DNA from: Linyphia triangularis
Lineage: Eukaryota; Arthropoda; Arachnida; Araneae; Linyphiidae
Length of the DNA: 64,000 bases
Direction: 5' to 3'
Assembly (NCBI GenBank): GCA_963978545.1
Contig: OZ021731.1
Span: 57,399,242 to 57,463,241, forward strand
Positions 36,451 to 49,689 of this stretch are shown in pieces. The position numbers and the translations under genes are program-made. Within the stretch, counting starts at the first letter, position 1. Every line of letters starts with the position of its first letter. The notes beneath the pieces are model-generated. The model was not told the DNA's origin. It worked only from the letters and a program-made list of their open reading frames with translations, and made no database searches.

Positions 36451-38639
36451 AAGTGGTATAAGGACTATTTAATTAATGTTAACACTGTCTTTTAACAGAA
36501 TAGAATTATTTCTTGGAATTTTTAAAAAAATTTAATAAAAAATTCCAGTTTATGATTCTGTTAACAAACAGCAAGGAATGAAGGAAAATAAGCTATGTTT
36601 TCAACGAAGGACCATTGATTCCTCAAGTGAGAAAATATTATGCTGATGATTAAAATTTTTGATAATCATAGTAAATCAATGTCATTTCTATGCAAAGTAA
36701 AATGGCACCTTCGATATCAGTCTTGCAGAAACAATGATCGATCATTAATATGAAGAAAAGATTAAACATGACTAACACTAAGCCTGGATAAATTCTTTTT
36801 GAAATGGTAATTAGAAAACTGAAAGTTCATTTTATTGCCAATTCAATGTAAAATTTTCAGAATTCTAAATTATTTTAGTTTTTAAAACTTAAAATATAGG
36901 TATAAAAAATTAAATTGAAAGATGCATATATTTCAGGGTACTTACGAAGTCTTCTTTATGATTGAATAAATGCAACAAATTACATTTTTTCAAGTAACAA
37001 ACTTATTTCAAAGAGAATACACAAATCAGATGTTACTTTTTAAGTAAATAAATGGTTGAAAATATAGTAAAAGCTGGTATAAGGAAATATTTCAGAACTT
37101 TGATTTAGAGCAGTTTAGAATTTTGATGTTTACTGTTAATAAAGTTACATGCGACTACAATTGTGATTATAAAAAAACATATTGTTATTTTCTTAACATA
37201 ACATTTTTCTTCCTAGTGTTCTGTTAATCTCAAACAATTTTACTTTGAAGTTTCTGTGGAAAACAGGTGTTATTCTGTTTAATGTATGATTTAAAAATTA
37301 TAGACTAAATAAATGAAAAATCCTATTAAAATAAAAGTTGAGTTTTTTTAAATTCATACATGAAAATACTAGCAATGTACCAGTATATAAAAAGGAAAGG
37401 TAAATTCCTAGTTCACGTTTATGGGTTGGCGCACTTTTGAAAAGTTGGCGACAAAGCCAGAATGTCGCCAATTCGGAATTCCAATATGAAAAATTGAGAA
37501 ACGAACCAGCTCCATGATTTGTGGTATAGAAAGGTTGAAGCCAAAGCACGTCAATAAAAAAATGGGGTTGCCAAATTTAGAACTGTATCGCCTACAAAAC
37601 AGCGTCAAATCGGCTTGGCGATATTTTAACGTCAACTAGGAATAGACCAAAGGAAATCGTAAATTTTAATATGCAAGGTTTGGATTTTTTTTTATTTTTT
37701 TTTTGTGAAAAAATATATTACTAATCCCAATATGCAACATGTACTTGAATATATTTTTGGAAAACGAGATTTCAACTGATACTTTACACAGACAATAAAG
37801 TTTGGTAATTGCTTTTTAACACCTGAAAATAATATTGGAGTTCAAATATTTCTTTTCTTTCAGACCTAGATTTAGAACATTAATATCAGGAGTTAAAAAA
37901 ACAAATTTTTATTGAAATATTCCAATTCATATTTTGATGTGAAAATTACTCAAAAATATTGAGCTTTTAATAGACAAGTATAAGAGTTCAATTGCATTTC
38001 CAGAAAATTAAAAGCAAAGCTATCTGGCAGTCTAATGTAAGTCAAGGGATCCCCAATTAAAAGAATAATTGTTGAAGTAGTTTTAACTTAAAAAAGAATT
38101 AAAATTTTACAGTAGGATAATTTAATTGATATAATTCAAATTTACTTGATCTGATTAAAAAAAAGTATATTAGTTTATGACCATTCACATTATAATAAAC
38201 TTAACGTGGATTGATGTATTAGATTTTAACATTATAGTTTTCATTAATAAAAAAATTTACATCCCTATTTAAGTTGACATCATTGATTAGGATTAAAACA
38301 TTCTTATGTTATTTGTGCACTCAAAACTCGGAATTCAAGTGGCATTTCTTTGATGCTCATAGTTATAACTTGTTTATTCAACTATACAGATTAATTTTGC
38401 CTGAGATAAAAACATTTCCCACTGATAGAAAATTTAATAACAAATTAAGAAAGGAACTGTCCATCTAACTAATAAATGCATAAATTAATTAGAGGAGCAT
38501 AAAATCAGCAAGCAAAACTTTTATCTCTAATTTACTCCTACTTTATAAGCTTTTCAACCAAATGCAGCATTGATTTTTCGTTTTTTTTATTTAATTAGTA
38601 TAGATTCGTATGAGTTTAGGCATGAATTGAAAGCTTCAT
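36451..38639. other. AT-rich non-coding stretch between the two genes
   Basis: No supported gene on either strand. 37430-37620 contains repeated TCGCCAA/TTGGCGA words, also seen near 29270-29330, suggesting a diverged interspersed repeat. Confidence 0.45.
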
Positions 38640-38940
38640 TCCTATTGGGGGTTGCCTTGTAAAAAAATTTCAAATTAATTTTTAAAAAGTAATCAAAATT
38701 TTAACATTATGTTTTTTAAAAATTCAATTAAAAGGCCAAAACTACTTATTTTGAAACTTTCAGAGCTGCAGCCATATTAGAAGTCATTTTGTTGAATAAA
38801 TTTCAATTAAAAATACTAATTCAAATTTTAACATACTGTTTTCCTAAAGTTCAGAAGGCTAAAACTACTTATGTTGAATATTCAGAGCTGTACCCCTATT
38901 TGAAATCGCTTTGTAAAAAAATTTTTAATTAATAAACTTA
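38640..38940. repeat. Tandem duplication, unit about 125 bp, two and a half copies
   Basis: Repeated order of a CCTATT/GCCATATT box, TTGTAAAAAAATTTCAATT, TTTTAACAT, TTTAAAATTCA, GGCCAAAACTACTTAT and TTCAGAGCTG. GAGCTGCAGCC at about 38763 and GAGCTGTACCC at about 38886 mark the unit. It is diverged and non-coding. Confidence 0.7.
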
Positions 38941-40409
38941 ACATAATAAATTTAACAAAGTCTTTTTTTCTTGGAAAGAAAAAAAAAACATGGCACTTGA
39001 CCTTTGCAGTACACACCTTATAATATCAGAATAAAAAACAAAGTCACGTGAACCGCAATTCTGATTTCTAGTTCGAAGTTACAAAAAAAACTTCACTTTC
39101 GTCGCAATGCCAGAGGAGTGTGCCAGCGTTAAAGGGTCATGTTATCGTTAGGTTATGATTCAGCTAGCTTTTGAGAGTTTTATTTTAAGCTTTCTTTTCG
39201 ACTGCACTATTGTTTGGCAACACAACTTTTTAAAAAAGCGAATCACAAAACATTGAATAAAAAGATATGGGGGTAGTTTATATTAAATTCATTTTTCCAA
39301 AAACGATAAATGAACACTCTCGGGAAAACAAGTAATTTTATAATAATTCATGCAAAAGATAGAATATTAAGAAAACAGATAAATTCCACAAAAGTATCAC
39401 AACAGCAAAAAATCTTACCATAGATCCTAACATAATGACAGAAAGACTTAGTGTAGTTTTATCACAACGGTGGAAGAATCCAGTAGAGTTGTTAACACAA
39501 AGTTGTGGCAGTAGCGATAATCACACCAAAAAAGTAATGCCCCATTCGCAAAGGATTTCGTTTTTGTGACTCAATATGATGTACTCCTCTTTAACAACAC
39601 ACACTCTAGCCAACAAAATGTGATTGCTTTGGATCATATCTAATATACTTCTCAACTTGGTTTATGAACAACAACAATAAAAAAAAATGGATACATCTAT
39701 ATTAGGAATGATAGAAATCAATGTAAAAAAGAGTTTTCATCCGTGTTTCTACAAAATAGTAGCACTCCTTATTCTATAAGGTTAGTTTTTCTTGGTCTAC
39801 CTTCCATAAACAATATTTTTTATCAGATATTTTTACATGGACATTTTCACAAATCATTCATGTCATATATTTATGGGAAATAGCATACCTGCCAATATTG
39901 GCATTTTCAAATTAGTACAATTTTTACGGAACAAATATTTGCATTCCTATGATTCATGGAAAGTCAAATAGCGACAATATTTATGAATGTAATATAGAAA
40001 TAATAGTACTTGCAAATGCATAATATTAAATTGCTCCCAAATATAACAAATTATTACATTTTAGCACAGAATGGAAATAAATCAAATTTAAACTTTACGA
40101 TGAAATCTCTGATAAGGTTTATGATTTAATCTACATTACACCCAAATAACATGCTTTATGACACAAAAACTATAGTGAAATATACGAGGAGTTGGTGGTA
40201 CTCAAAGTGTTTAATCACACACACAAATATCAATTATGCATGCTTTCGAATTCTTATTATTACAATTGATGTTGTCACTGTGTTTTTTAGAATTGATATG
40301 AACTTTGACAGTAAATCCTCCATGAGAAATCTTAATATCAGATGCATAAATAGAGCAGAATGCAAAATTTGTTCCTTTGCTTGAGTTTATGATGATTTGA
40401 AGTAAACTG

Positions 40410-40465
40410 CTTGGTATAAGACTCCAAAAAAAAAAACTTTATATTTTTTGGAGTCTTATACCAAG
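40410..40465. repeat. Perfect 22-bp inverted repeat with a 12-base loop
   Basis: CTTGGTATAAGACTCC plus six A (40410-40431) is matched exactly by six T plus GGAGTCTTATACCAAG (40444-40465). The loop is AAAAACTTTATA. It sits immediately left of the tandem array starting at about 40500. It could be a tiny transposon relic, a structured RNA or a break-and-fold scar. Confidence 0.9.
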
Positions 40466-40499
40466 ATTGACTTAAGACTAACAAAGTAGCTGAAAATCG

Positions 40500-41165
40500 A
40501 AAGTGCTTTAATCACTTAAGTTCGAGATAACAAAACAGTCGTTCGGTGCCGCCAACACAAATGAAAACAATGCGATCAAAACCGAGATTTAGTGCTATTA
40601 TTTATGCGCTAAGTTGAAGTAAGGTCCAAAAGAAGGAAGAATAAAAAAAAATTAAAGCACTTTTAGTTTTCTACTTCTTTACTAATCTTTGAAGTTCGAG
40701 ACAACGAAACAGTTGTTTGGTTCGCCAGGTCCCGTCGGCAACACCATTGAAAACAATGCATCCCGACGTCGTGGTTTAGTGCTATTATTTACGCGTAATG
40801 TTGGAGTCCGGTTCAAAAGATGGAATAATAAAAAAAAACTAAAGCACTTTCAGTTTTCTACTTCTTTATTAATCTCTAAAGTGCGAGACAACGAAACAGT
40901 TAATAGGTTCGCCAGGTCCAATCGGCAACTCCATTGAAAACACTTCATCCCAGGCACCGTGGTTTAGTGCTATTATTTAGCACAATGTTGGAGTTCCGTC
41001 CAAACGAAGGAAGAATAAAATAACAAAAGCACTTTCGGTTTTCTGCTTTTTTATTAACCTATAAAGTCCGAAACAACGAAACAGTGGTTTGGTTGACCAA
41101 ATCCCGTTGGCAACACAGATGAAAACATGCATCCCCGCCAACGCGCTTTATTGTTGTACATACGC
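40500..41165. repeat. Satellite-like tandem array, four units of about 174-187 bp
   Basis: The box AGTTCGAGACAACGAAACAG recurs with few changes at 40519, 40693, 40880 and 41065. Each unit continues with GGTTCGCCAGGTCC, CGGCAAC, a CAATGCATCCC-like box, GGTTTAGTGCTATTATTTA, a GAAGGAAGAATAAAA-like box and AAAGCACTTTCAGTTTTCT. There is no conserved open frame. It is moderately GC-richer than the flanks. Confidence 0.85.
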
Positions 41166-41585
41166 GCAACCTTGAAGTGTGAATATTTTGATTGACGCGG
41201 CAGCTTTGGAAAACCGTTTCGGTTTCGTTGGTGACTTGAAAAAATATTTTTAAAAAATAAAAATTTAAGGAAAAAACGAAAAGTACTGTGAAATCCGTAC
41301 GATTTTTTTAGCTGTTCGTACAACCGTACAAAATAGTAAAAATCCATACATTGTAAGGATAATCCTTACAAGTTGGCAGGCATGAAATAGTGTCAGAATT
41401 TTAGATCAGCAGTTAGACACAAAATTAAGGACGGGAAAGGTTTAAAAACAAAAAGTCAAAATTTACTATCCTAAATCCCTTTGGCTGTAAAATTCGGATT
41501 TTAACTAGAAACAGCCATCTTCCAAATGAACAAAATCTTAAACATATCAATAAAAACATTGAAATAAAAGGAAAATATCACAAAC

Positions 41586-41714
41586 CTGTTCAAAACCACC
41601 CAGAAGTTCAATAGTGTCCATTTCCGTATTGACTGACATGACATGCAAATGCTGACCACTAAGTTCGGCTAGTAAACGAATCATAGATGATTTTCCACTG
41701 CCTGAAGGTCCAAT
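41586..41714 (-). CDS. MDN1: Midasin, exon 12 of this window: Walker A of the next AAA unit (AAA6)
   Basis: The acceptor on the minus strand is TTTATTTAG and the donor is GTTTGT after CAG, both phase 0. It encodes 43 residues. IGPSGSGKSSMIRLL is a complete Walker A (GPSGSGKS), and HVMSVNTEMDTIELLGGFEQ is the conserved segment that follows it in midasin. Together with the previous exon's ...MNWMPIL it forms the strand that leads into the P-loop. The intron before it is 9.65 kb. The exon that should follow (rest of AAA6) was not found to the left. Confidence 0.96.
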
Positions 41715-41798
41715 CTAAATAAAACAAAGAATCACATTTTGAATTAAATCTGGTTAAATCACAGTTGAAATTGACCAACAAAAATTTAACACAACTTC

Positions 41799-44269
41799 CA
41801 GGGTGTCCACAGAAATGTTATTTCGAAATTCCCTGACATTTCCCTGCAACACCCAATTGTTTTCCCCGATTGCAAGTTATCGACATAAGACTTACCATCA
41901 TAAAAAAAAATTATGATGCATGTTGTGTTTATCTTCACAACTTCATGACACAAACACTAAATTGCTCCATTGAGTGTCGTCTTATATCTGTACTGTGTGC
42001 GTATGTGCAATTACACTTTAAAATTACACTCTTTTCATTGCTTACAGTCTAATCTCAAAAAAAGAGGCCCCTAGTATTAAATTTCAGATTTAACAAGCTA
42101 TTTTTTAGGTAAAACTTTAAAAATAAAGATAATGTCAAAGTGGATGAAATATTCAACAAATACTCTATATTATATTAACTATATTGTTTTCTAATACTTG
42201 AAATTTTAATAAAATTTTAAAAATCAATTATTACTTTAAAAAACTTTTTATTATGTAAATTTTTTATTTTTATATTTTATTCATCAAATAAATTTGGTAA
42301 AAAAAAAAAAAATATCAATTTGTGTATTTTAAAAACCTGTCTTCAAATGTTTTTGGATTAGGGGAGTTACACCATTTTCGTTTTCTTTTCAATTTGCATA
42401 ATTTCACTGTCCAAATTGTTCTATTTCATCATTTGCAATTTTCTTTCTTTCATTTCTTTAAGTTCAGCTGCAGCCACTGTTTAGGTACAGAATCCAAGGA
42501 AAAGTTTTACAAAATGAAAAAAATTCAACAAGGCAATTTTAAACAATAAAAAAAATTGCTTTAAAATTTAAGCTATTGCTTATATGCATAATTAAAATGT
42601 AAAACTTTTTTTCAAGCTAAAATAAACAATTTTCAATTAATCATTAATACATACAATAGCAGTTAAAATTACAATTTTAAATAAGGAGATACAGTAAAAT
42701 TGGACAATTAGGAAAAATTTCTTGCACAAAATTAAATTAAAATTCTTATCATTCTGCACTGATTCAAACCAAATGGTGAAACCGATCCTCACATATACAC
42801 TAATCATGGACATAGCGGCTATCACATCAGTGGAAGCCTACGCGAATAACTTCGGCAGTAGCTGCTGCTGTCACAAATCTCGGAAATAGTTGCTAATAAT
42901 ATGGCTTATACCCAGGTGAAAAATACCACATATTCAACATAAATATCAGCGATCATAACGGTGGAACTATAAGAGGCGCAAACCTTCGGAATAGTGGCTA
43001 TTATATCCGCACGACATTCGCCGAAAATGAGCGCAAATCTCGGCAACAGCAGTCCTTATATCACCTTAATGCTCAGCGAAAATAATCATCACGCACCAAC
43101 GTAAATAATGGCAACAGAGGTTTGCAATTTGCAGGAAAACTGGTCATGACATCGTAGGTTTGGGGAAGTCGGAAAATGGGTGTTGCGAGGCTTGCAAGTA
43201 AGTCCAAATAAAATTGTAGTGCAGATTTTTATCAATCTTAGGAATGACCAAAATTTTAGTAAAAAAAGAGAGTAAAATCGCCGTTTCAGCTGAACTGTAC
43301 CATGTCTGATACACAAAGTTCTGCAACAGCGTCAGTGACTATTATTTCGGCATGACCATCGTGTAACAACACGCATGACATCATATGATTTCGCCCTCCA
43401 TAATCATGGGAATAGCTGCCATTTCATCCTTGTAACACTCCGTAAAATGGTGGCCATCACATACGAACATCAATAATGTCAATAGAGGCTATAACATCAA
43501 CGAAAAATACTATTTCCATTGGTGGTTTCTGAGGAAGTCTGAACGTATGCAGGTTCTATTTTGAATTCTTTGTTAGCTGTTGAAAAACATGAACTCAAGA
43601 GGAACTTTTTCCACTAAGACACTACCGTAATTATCCATAACTGAAAATAAGAAAAATACAGAAACTTTCACGATCTCAGGAATGATTGAAATTTTAGGCA
43701 AACAAGAGCTGAAATCCGTGTTTCAGCTAAACTTTACCATGTCTGACAGGTGCAATCCTTGAAATAGTTTCAGTGACTATTTTATTGTAACACCCCATGA
43801 AAATGAGAATCACGCAAAAACATAATTCACGGCGATAGTGCCCGCCATAATCACTAAAATAACGGCCATTTCATTGCTGTAACGTACAGAAAAATGACCA
43901 TCACATACAAATGTAAATAAATGCTGATAGAGGCTATAACATTAGAGAAAAATGAGGGGGAAAGATAGTAATTCCATCGGTGATTTAGGGAAGTTTGAAC
44001 GTATGCAGGTACAGTGATTGTCAGGAAATTTTAATGCGAGAAATTGGTGTCGTTCTTGCGGTTCTAATTTCTGACGTTTTAAAAAACTTTTTCTAATTTT
44101 TTTGTAAATTGTTTTTGGTATTTTTGCTAGCAGTGTATCTTCAACTGTCGAAAATAAGTTTCAGTTAAATTTTGGAAAATTCCCGGATTCCTTCAAACTT
44201 TTTGACAAAATCCCTGATTTGTCCCTAAATGTCGAATTCCCTGATTTTTCCTGATCTGTGGACCCCCTG
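41799..44269. mobile_element. Large non-coding element (family B) with CAGGGTGTCCAC/GTGGACCCCCTG ends
   Basis: The left end is CAGGGTGTCCACAGAAAT and the right end CTGATCTGTGGACCCCCTG, short inverted termini. It is about 2.47 kb with no transposase frame. Inside, phrases such as CAAATCTCGGCAA, AGTGGCTATTA and GGCTATCACATCAG recur every few tens of bases. A block of about 450 bp is duplicated in tandem: TTTCAGCTGAACTGTACCATG near 43282 and TTTCAGCTAAACTTTACCATG near 43723. The interior is shared with 47520-49325. Confidence 0.65.
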
Positions 44270-45251
44270 AACCTATCATTGTTAAAATCTGAGAAAAACA
44301 ATCTTATAACCAGTTTGTGACAGCCTTTTTTATTTCAAGATTCTAATGCTATATTATTTATATATGTTTTCTTTTTTTAGATTTTTTATAAGGTCAGAAA
44401 AAAAATTATTTGTTTCCTGTAACCCAACCGACCCTAAAATTACAATACAAAAATTCTGAAAAACATCTTCATTAAAACGATTAATTGATTGCGATGTCAC
44501 AATGATTGCATAATAAGCAGCTGAACCTAAATAAAAATTATAAATGCCCTCTAACATACCCAATTTGAATAAATACCTAGGTATATACCCAGGATATTGA
44601 TTGGCAAAAATAAATAAACCCAAGTATTTTATGTTATCACTGTTTTATGGTTCATACAGATTTTCAAAATAAAAAATAAGGACTTTTTAAAGACTTTCTA
44701 AGTACTTTGTTAACTTTTTTAAGGACCTCAATTTTCTTTGATTTATACGATGGGGAGAAATTGAATGAAAAGAAAATTTTAATGCATATTAAAATTCATG
44801 AATGAAATTTCTTTTAATTCCTTATGATTATAACCAATCATTTTGAGAAATAGATATACTTTTACTAAATGTACTTTAAATTTTTGAAGTGCAATATAAA
44901 TTATGCATATTTTTAATAATCTCCTGTTTCCGAGGGTACTTTTAAAGCAAATTGCAAAATTTCGTAACTGGTTTTCTGCCATAATTTCTATATTATTTTA
45001 TTTTTCTACCACGATGAATACATTTAAATTAACAATGATTTCAAAATTTTAACAATGATGCTCAAAAGGGCAGGAATTAAAAACTTCTTCAGAAAATATT
45101 TTAAAACTCAAAAGTTAAATGATACTAAAATACTAAAATATCAATTAAAAATGCTCCAGTCCCACCTCTGTTAGAATGTGATTAAAAGAAAATTATTGAA
45201 TATAAAGAAAAACATATACACTTAGTAAGATTTTCATCAAATATTCATTTG

Positions 45252-46159
45252 CAGGGTGGCTACAGAATTCAAGAAACAAAATTCCCTGACATTTCACTGA
45301 TTGCCAGAAAATTTCCTGATGTCTCTCTGTCGATGTTATCATTCAAAAAACAAAACAGAAAATAATGGCTAATTTAAAAATATACAAATTTTATAAGTAA
45401 ATGTAATTTTAAATAGTCTAAGCATAATTGCTCCAAAATAAATTTACACTAAAAATCAAAACAAGCATCTTTAGAGTATGAAAAAGAATAGAAAACATTA
45501 ATTAAAAGATTAAAAATTGACACACATCACTTTCAGTTAATTGTGTACAATAAAATGTCAAAATGAAAGTACAAAAAAAAAATCAAGTACAGGATCTAAG
45601 CATTTTTGCTTATGAATGCTTTTAGGATTGTTGTAAAACTGTAACACAGCGCTAAAACGGTTAAAAAAACGAAAAAATCTGATGGAATCAATTTTAAATA
45701 TTAAGGAATTGAGAGCTCTAATATAATCTGTTGACAAAATATCCAAGTCAAGAAGAAAAATAATCATATCTGTAAAGGATGCAGTTAGATTAAAATTAGA
45801 AGAATTTTTTAAGCGAAAGGCTACTGGCGGCCACGCTTCTAAGTTATAAGGTAACTAAAAACCTAACATAAATAACATGCAAATAATTTGAGTTCTAATA
45901 TATTCTGTTGATAAAAAACGCGAGGCAAGAAAATAATCATGTCTCTAAAGGATGCAGTCAGATTGAACTTTGAGGATTTTTTTTCTAACAATACGGCACG
46001 GCGCTGACCTCACGGCATCCACTTCACGTGACGCGATCCGAGATAGATGTCCGCACCCACACAGGGAATGAGAGAAAAGAAAATCAAATATTTTAAAATT
46101 CCCTGATTAAAGAGTAATTTTACAACATTTCCCTGAATTCCTGATCTGTCATCACCCTG
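45252..46159. mobile_element. CAGGGTGGCTAC-ended element with internal 178-bp duplication (family D)
   Basis: The ends are CAGGGTGGCTACAGAATTC and CTGATCTGTCATCACCCTG. The block ATCATGTCTCTAAAGGATG occurs twice, at about 45767 and 45946, making a tandem pair. Before the right end is GATGTCCGCACCCACACAGG. A related copy lies at 49690-50582 with the same order and the same 178-bp spacing. No coding capacity. Confidence 0.7.
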
Positions 46160-47048
46160 ATTTGTACAAAAATAGCAATTTATAACTATAATATTTAGCT
46201 AAGAATGTTAATAAAGTATCAGAAAAAAGTCAATGAAAAAATTTCTAAAATTTGATCAACCCCAACCATTTAACTTTACTTTTTAGGCTTAGCCATTGTT
46301 AGACAGGAGATAGTATTTCTCCAAATTTAGCAGTACTTTTTGCTGGCTATTAAAAGCATACCAGATTCATGATATCACAAAAAGAATATTCTAATTAAAG
46401 AACTTGGACTATGTCTTAAAATATGTGAATTTTTATTTCCAAAATCAGATCAAATTCTGCTTAAAACTTCAATTTTTTGTCATACATGCAGCTACTATAG
46501 GCTTTAAAAGATGTGTATATATATTTTAAATCGGAAATAATCCGGGATTTTGATTACATCCCTGTGATATTTAATTTCAAATATAAAACGGACGTTCAGA
46601 AATTTATTAGCAATAGCTAAAATTACACAAAACGTTTCCCTAAATTTAGTAAGAGAGCATCGCGATTTCGCGTATCGGTGCGGAAATATATTCTTCTTAA
46701 ATGCTTCGTAAAAAACACTTTGTGGTTTATATATCTTAGAATAAGTTTTAAACTACCGTTTCCAATAACTTTCATCTCTATTTTAAGTAAGGAGGCATGG
46801 TAAAAAAAATCCAGAGACATACACTTAATCAAGGTACGTATGAAATAGGCATACATGCTTACTAACACTCGTAATTTTTGGGACGGACCCCAGCAATCTA
46901 CCTACTAACGATACACCTGGCATCAAAAGCCATTCAATGACTTCAGCGAGTCACTGGTCTGTGCGTGACACGTTTGTACATGAATGAGCATGCGCAACAG
47001 GCGATTTCGGTAGGGGTGTTCCGCATATTGCATTCCATTTGAAATAAT

Positions 47049-47080
<32 letters not shown>

Positions 47081-47519
47081 CCCCCCCAATTAATTACCAC
47101 CACATTTTCCAAAGTATACCCCCACCAAGTAGTATGTTGAACTAATTTTACAAATTACAAAAAATTATTAAATTAAAAAATATCTAATCATCATGTAAGA
47201 ATTAGACTATGTACTTTAAAAATAGGAAAAAAAGATTTTTTTTTTTTTTTTAAAGCGAGAAAAAAGACAAAATTGTTTAACAAGTGATACATAAATATGA
47301 AGGTCTAAACCTTAGTAGATAAAAAGAAAAAGGAATGAACCTAGGCATGCAGTTTAATAGTTTACTTTAAGCACGACTGCTTGTCACAAACATTTCTGTT
47401 GTTAAGAATTAAGGGAGGGAGGTTCTGCATGTAACTCACATGGCCGAAGCAAAAAAAACTTCAAATTTTCACACAGTTGCACAAGTTAATTAATTTTAAA
47501 CTATTTTATACAAAAAATG

Positions 47520-49325
47520 CTTTAACTTTTAAACTATTATCCATTATAGCTAAAATGTAAAATTGTTTTTCAAGCTAAAATAAACAATTTAACAAACAAT
47601 AACAGATAAAATTACAATTTAAAAATTTATAAACAGTAAAATTGAGACTTTCTTACACAAAATTAAATTGAAATTCTAGAAATTCGGCATCGATTCAAAC
47701 CAAACCGCGAAACCGATCTTCATACAGACACTAATCACGGAAAATAGCGGCTATTACATCAGGGGAAGCGAATGACATCGAAACGGCATCCCAAATCTCG
47801 GCAATAGCTACTATTGACAAGGCATAAACCAAGTTGAAAATTATCATTACTCCAATGTAAATATCGGCGATAGCGGAAACGTACACAAATCTTGGTCAAT
47901 ATCTTAAAGCAAAATATTGTTGATATGACGTCCCGAGGATTGCAACCAAATAAATTTCCCCAACGGATTTATGGCCAAAAGGCCCTAAGTTTCTGAACAA
48001 TGCAGAGGAATTTTCCGACCAAAGGTAATTTGCTAGACAATCCCTCGAGGTTCTAAATGAGAAAAGAAAGAATCCCCTCTTTAACTTTCACATGAGTTTG
48101 CAAAACGGCACGTTTTAAAATAAACTACTATTTGAAAAGTTTTTGTCATTCACCAATATAATACGAGTCGTGACATATTGCAAGCGGTTTATAAATAAGT
48201 GCAAACTCGCAAAGGTTGACCTAAAGATAGAAAGTTTTTCAAGACCCAGAAAAGATTAAAGAATTTCAACGTCTACTTCCGTTTGAAATAAAGAGAGCGA
48301 AAATCTATGTCCTTAGCCGTCTTCAAAACTTACATTTCAAGGAAGAGATCGATTGTGTAAAAAAAGGTGCAGACTTGCCAAACAGAAGTAAATTAGTTCC
48401 ATTGACTCCTTTTTTGGATGCTATAATTATTCTTTCTGAGAATTAAATAGAATTTCTACTAATTTAACATTTTCACATTTCGCATCTACATGCAGGAACT
48501 ACTTTCAAATAGTCTGAAGCAATATGGCGGGATTGAATTATTGGGGGAAAAGGTTGATTCGCTTTTGCGTAAATAGATGCATGCTTTGTTTCAGATATCG
48601 GAGCTCTACCCGACCCCAAATGATGGGCGATTTGCCGGAACATCGAGTTAAGTCAATATTAATTATAGGTATTGGTTAAGTTGGGTCAATCCTTCATTAA
48701 TTGTGGTCGCAGCACCAATTGTAATAAAATCTAGTAGGAAGAACTCTAAAGTAAGCAGGTTCCTTGGCTGTCTAATTTCCAAGCAAATCCAATACAATTG
48801 TAATGCAAATTTGTATCCATCTCAGAAATGGTAGAAATTTCAGTAAAAAAACGGAAATTCGCTTTTATGTCTGAACTTTACTATGTCTGTCAGGTGCAAA
48901 TGTCTGCAACAGCGTCAGTGACTGTTTTATCGGCGTAGTAATAGCATCCGACGAAAATTATCACGCAACAACTTAATTCTCGGCTATAGCGCCTAACATA
49001 ATCACGAGAATAGCGGCCATTACATGACGGTAACGTTCAGCAAAATGGTCAACACGTATGAACGCAAATAATGCCGATAGAAGCTATAACATTACAGAAA
49101 AAGATAGAGAGAGCAGAAATCCGTCGATCGGCGGAAGAATCGCATCTCTTGGAAAACATTTTCATTTTCTTTAAATATCCATAAAGATTTTTCCGATAAA
49201 AAAGAGAAGAGATGACTTCCCGACGCATACCAGAAATTCCAAAATTTCAAGCATAATTCCCGACTTTCCCGATGTGCAAAAAATTCAAGCACATTTCCCG
49301 ACTTTCAAGGCTGCTGGACACCCTG
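47520..49325. mobile_element. Second large family B element, left end uncertain
   Basis: Collinear with 42590-44040: a CAAGCTAAAATAAACAATTT box, CTTACACAAAATTAAATTG, GATTCAAACCAAACCGC, ACACTAATCACGG and ATAGCGGCTATTACATC. Later come TTACTATGTCTGTCAGGTGC and GCAACAGCGTCAGTGACTG. It ends at GGCTGCTGGACACCCTG (49325). I could not place its left terminus. Confidence 0.6.
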
Positions 49326-49689
49326 TAGGTATACATATTTCATGAAAAATTATGTGTTTTGGATTTTGAAGTTGAGAAAAGATAAATAACACATAATGCA
49401 TGAAAGAAAGTCTTGAAATTAATAGCTTCTCATAAAAATTAATTACTCATAGATATATAGAAATAAAATTTTGTACAACAAAAATACTATCTGAAACCAC
49501 AAAGTACATATTAAATGAGGCGAAAAATCGTTTTCATAAAACATGACAAGCACAGCATTTGGCAGGGAGGGAAAATGTAAGGACTTTTTTTAAAAATTCC
49601 ATGACCCTTTGCCTGAATGTATGCAGTAGAGCATTCAGATTCTTTTTTAATTTTTTGGAGGGGGAGAAGAAAACTTCCAATTCTTTGTT

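Noticed and set aside
40410..40465. Hairpin as a microRNA precursor
   Set aside because: Arms of 22 pairs end in A/T runs with perfect pairing and a 12-base loop, without the longer imperfect stem expected of a precursor. A repeat relic is more likely.
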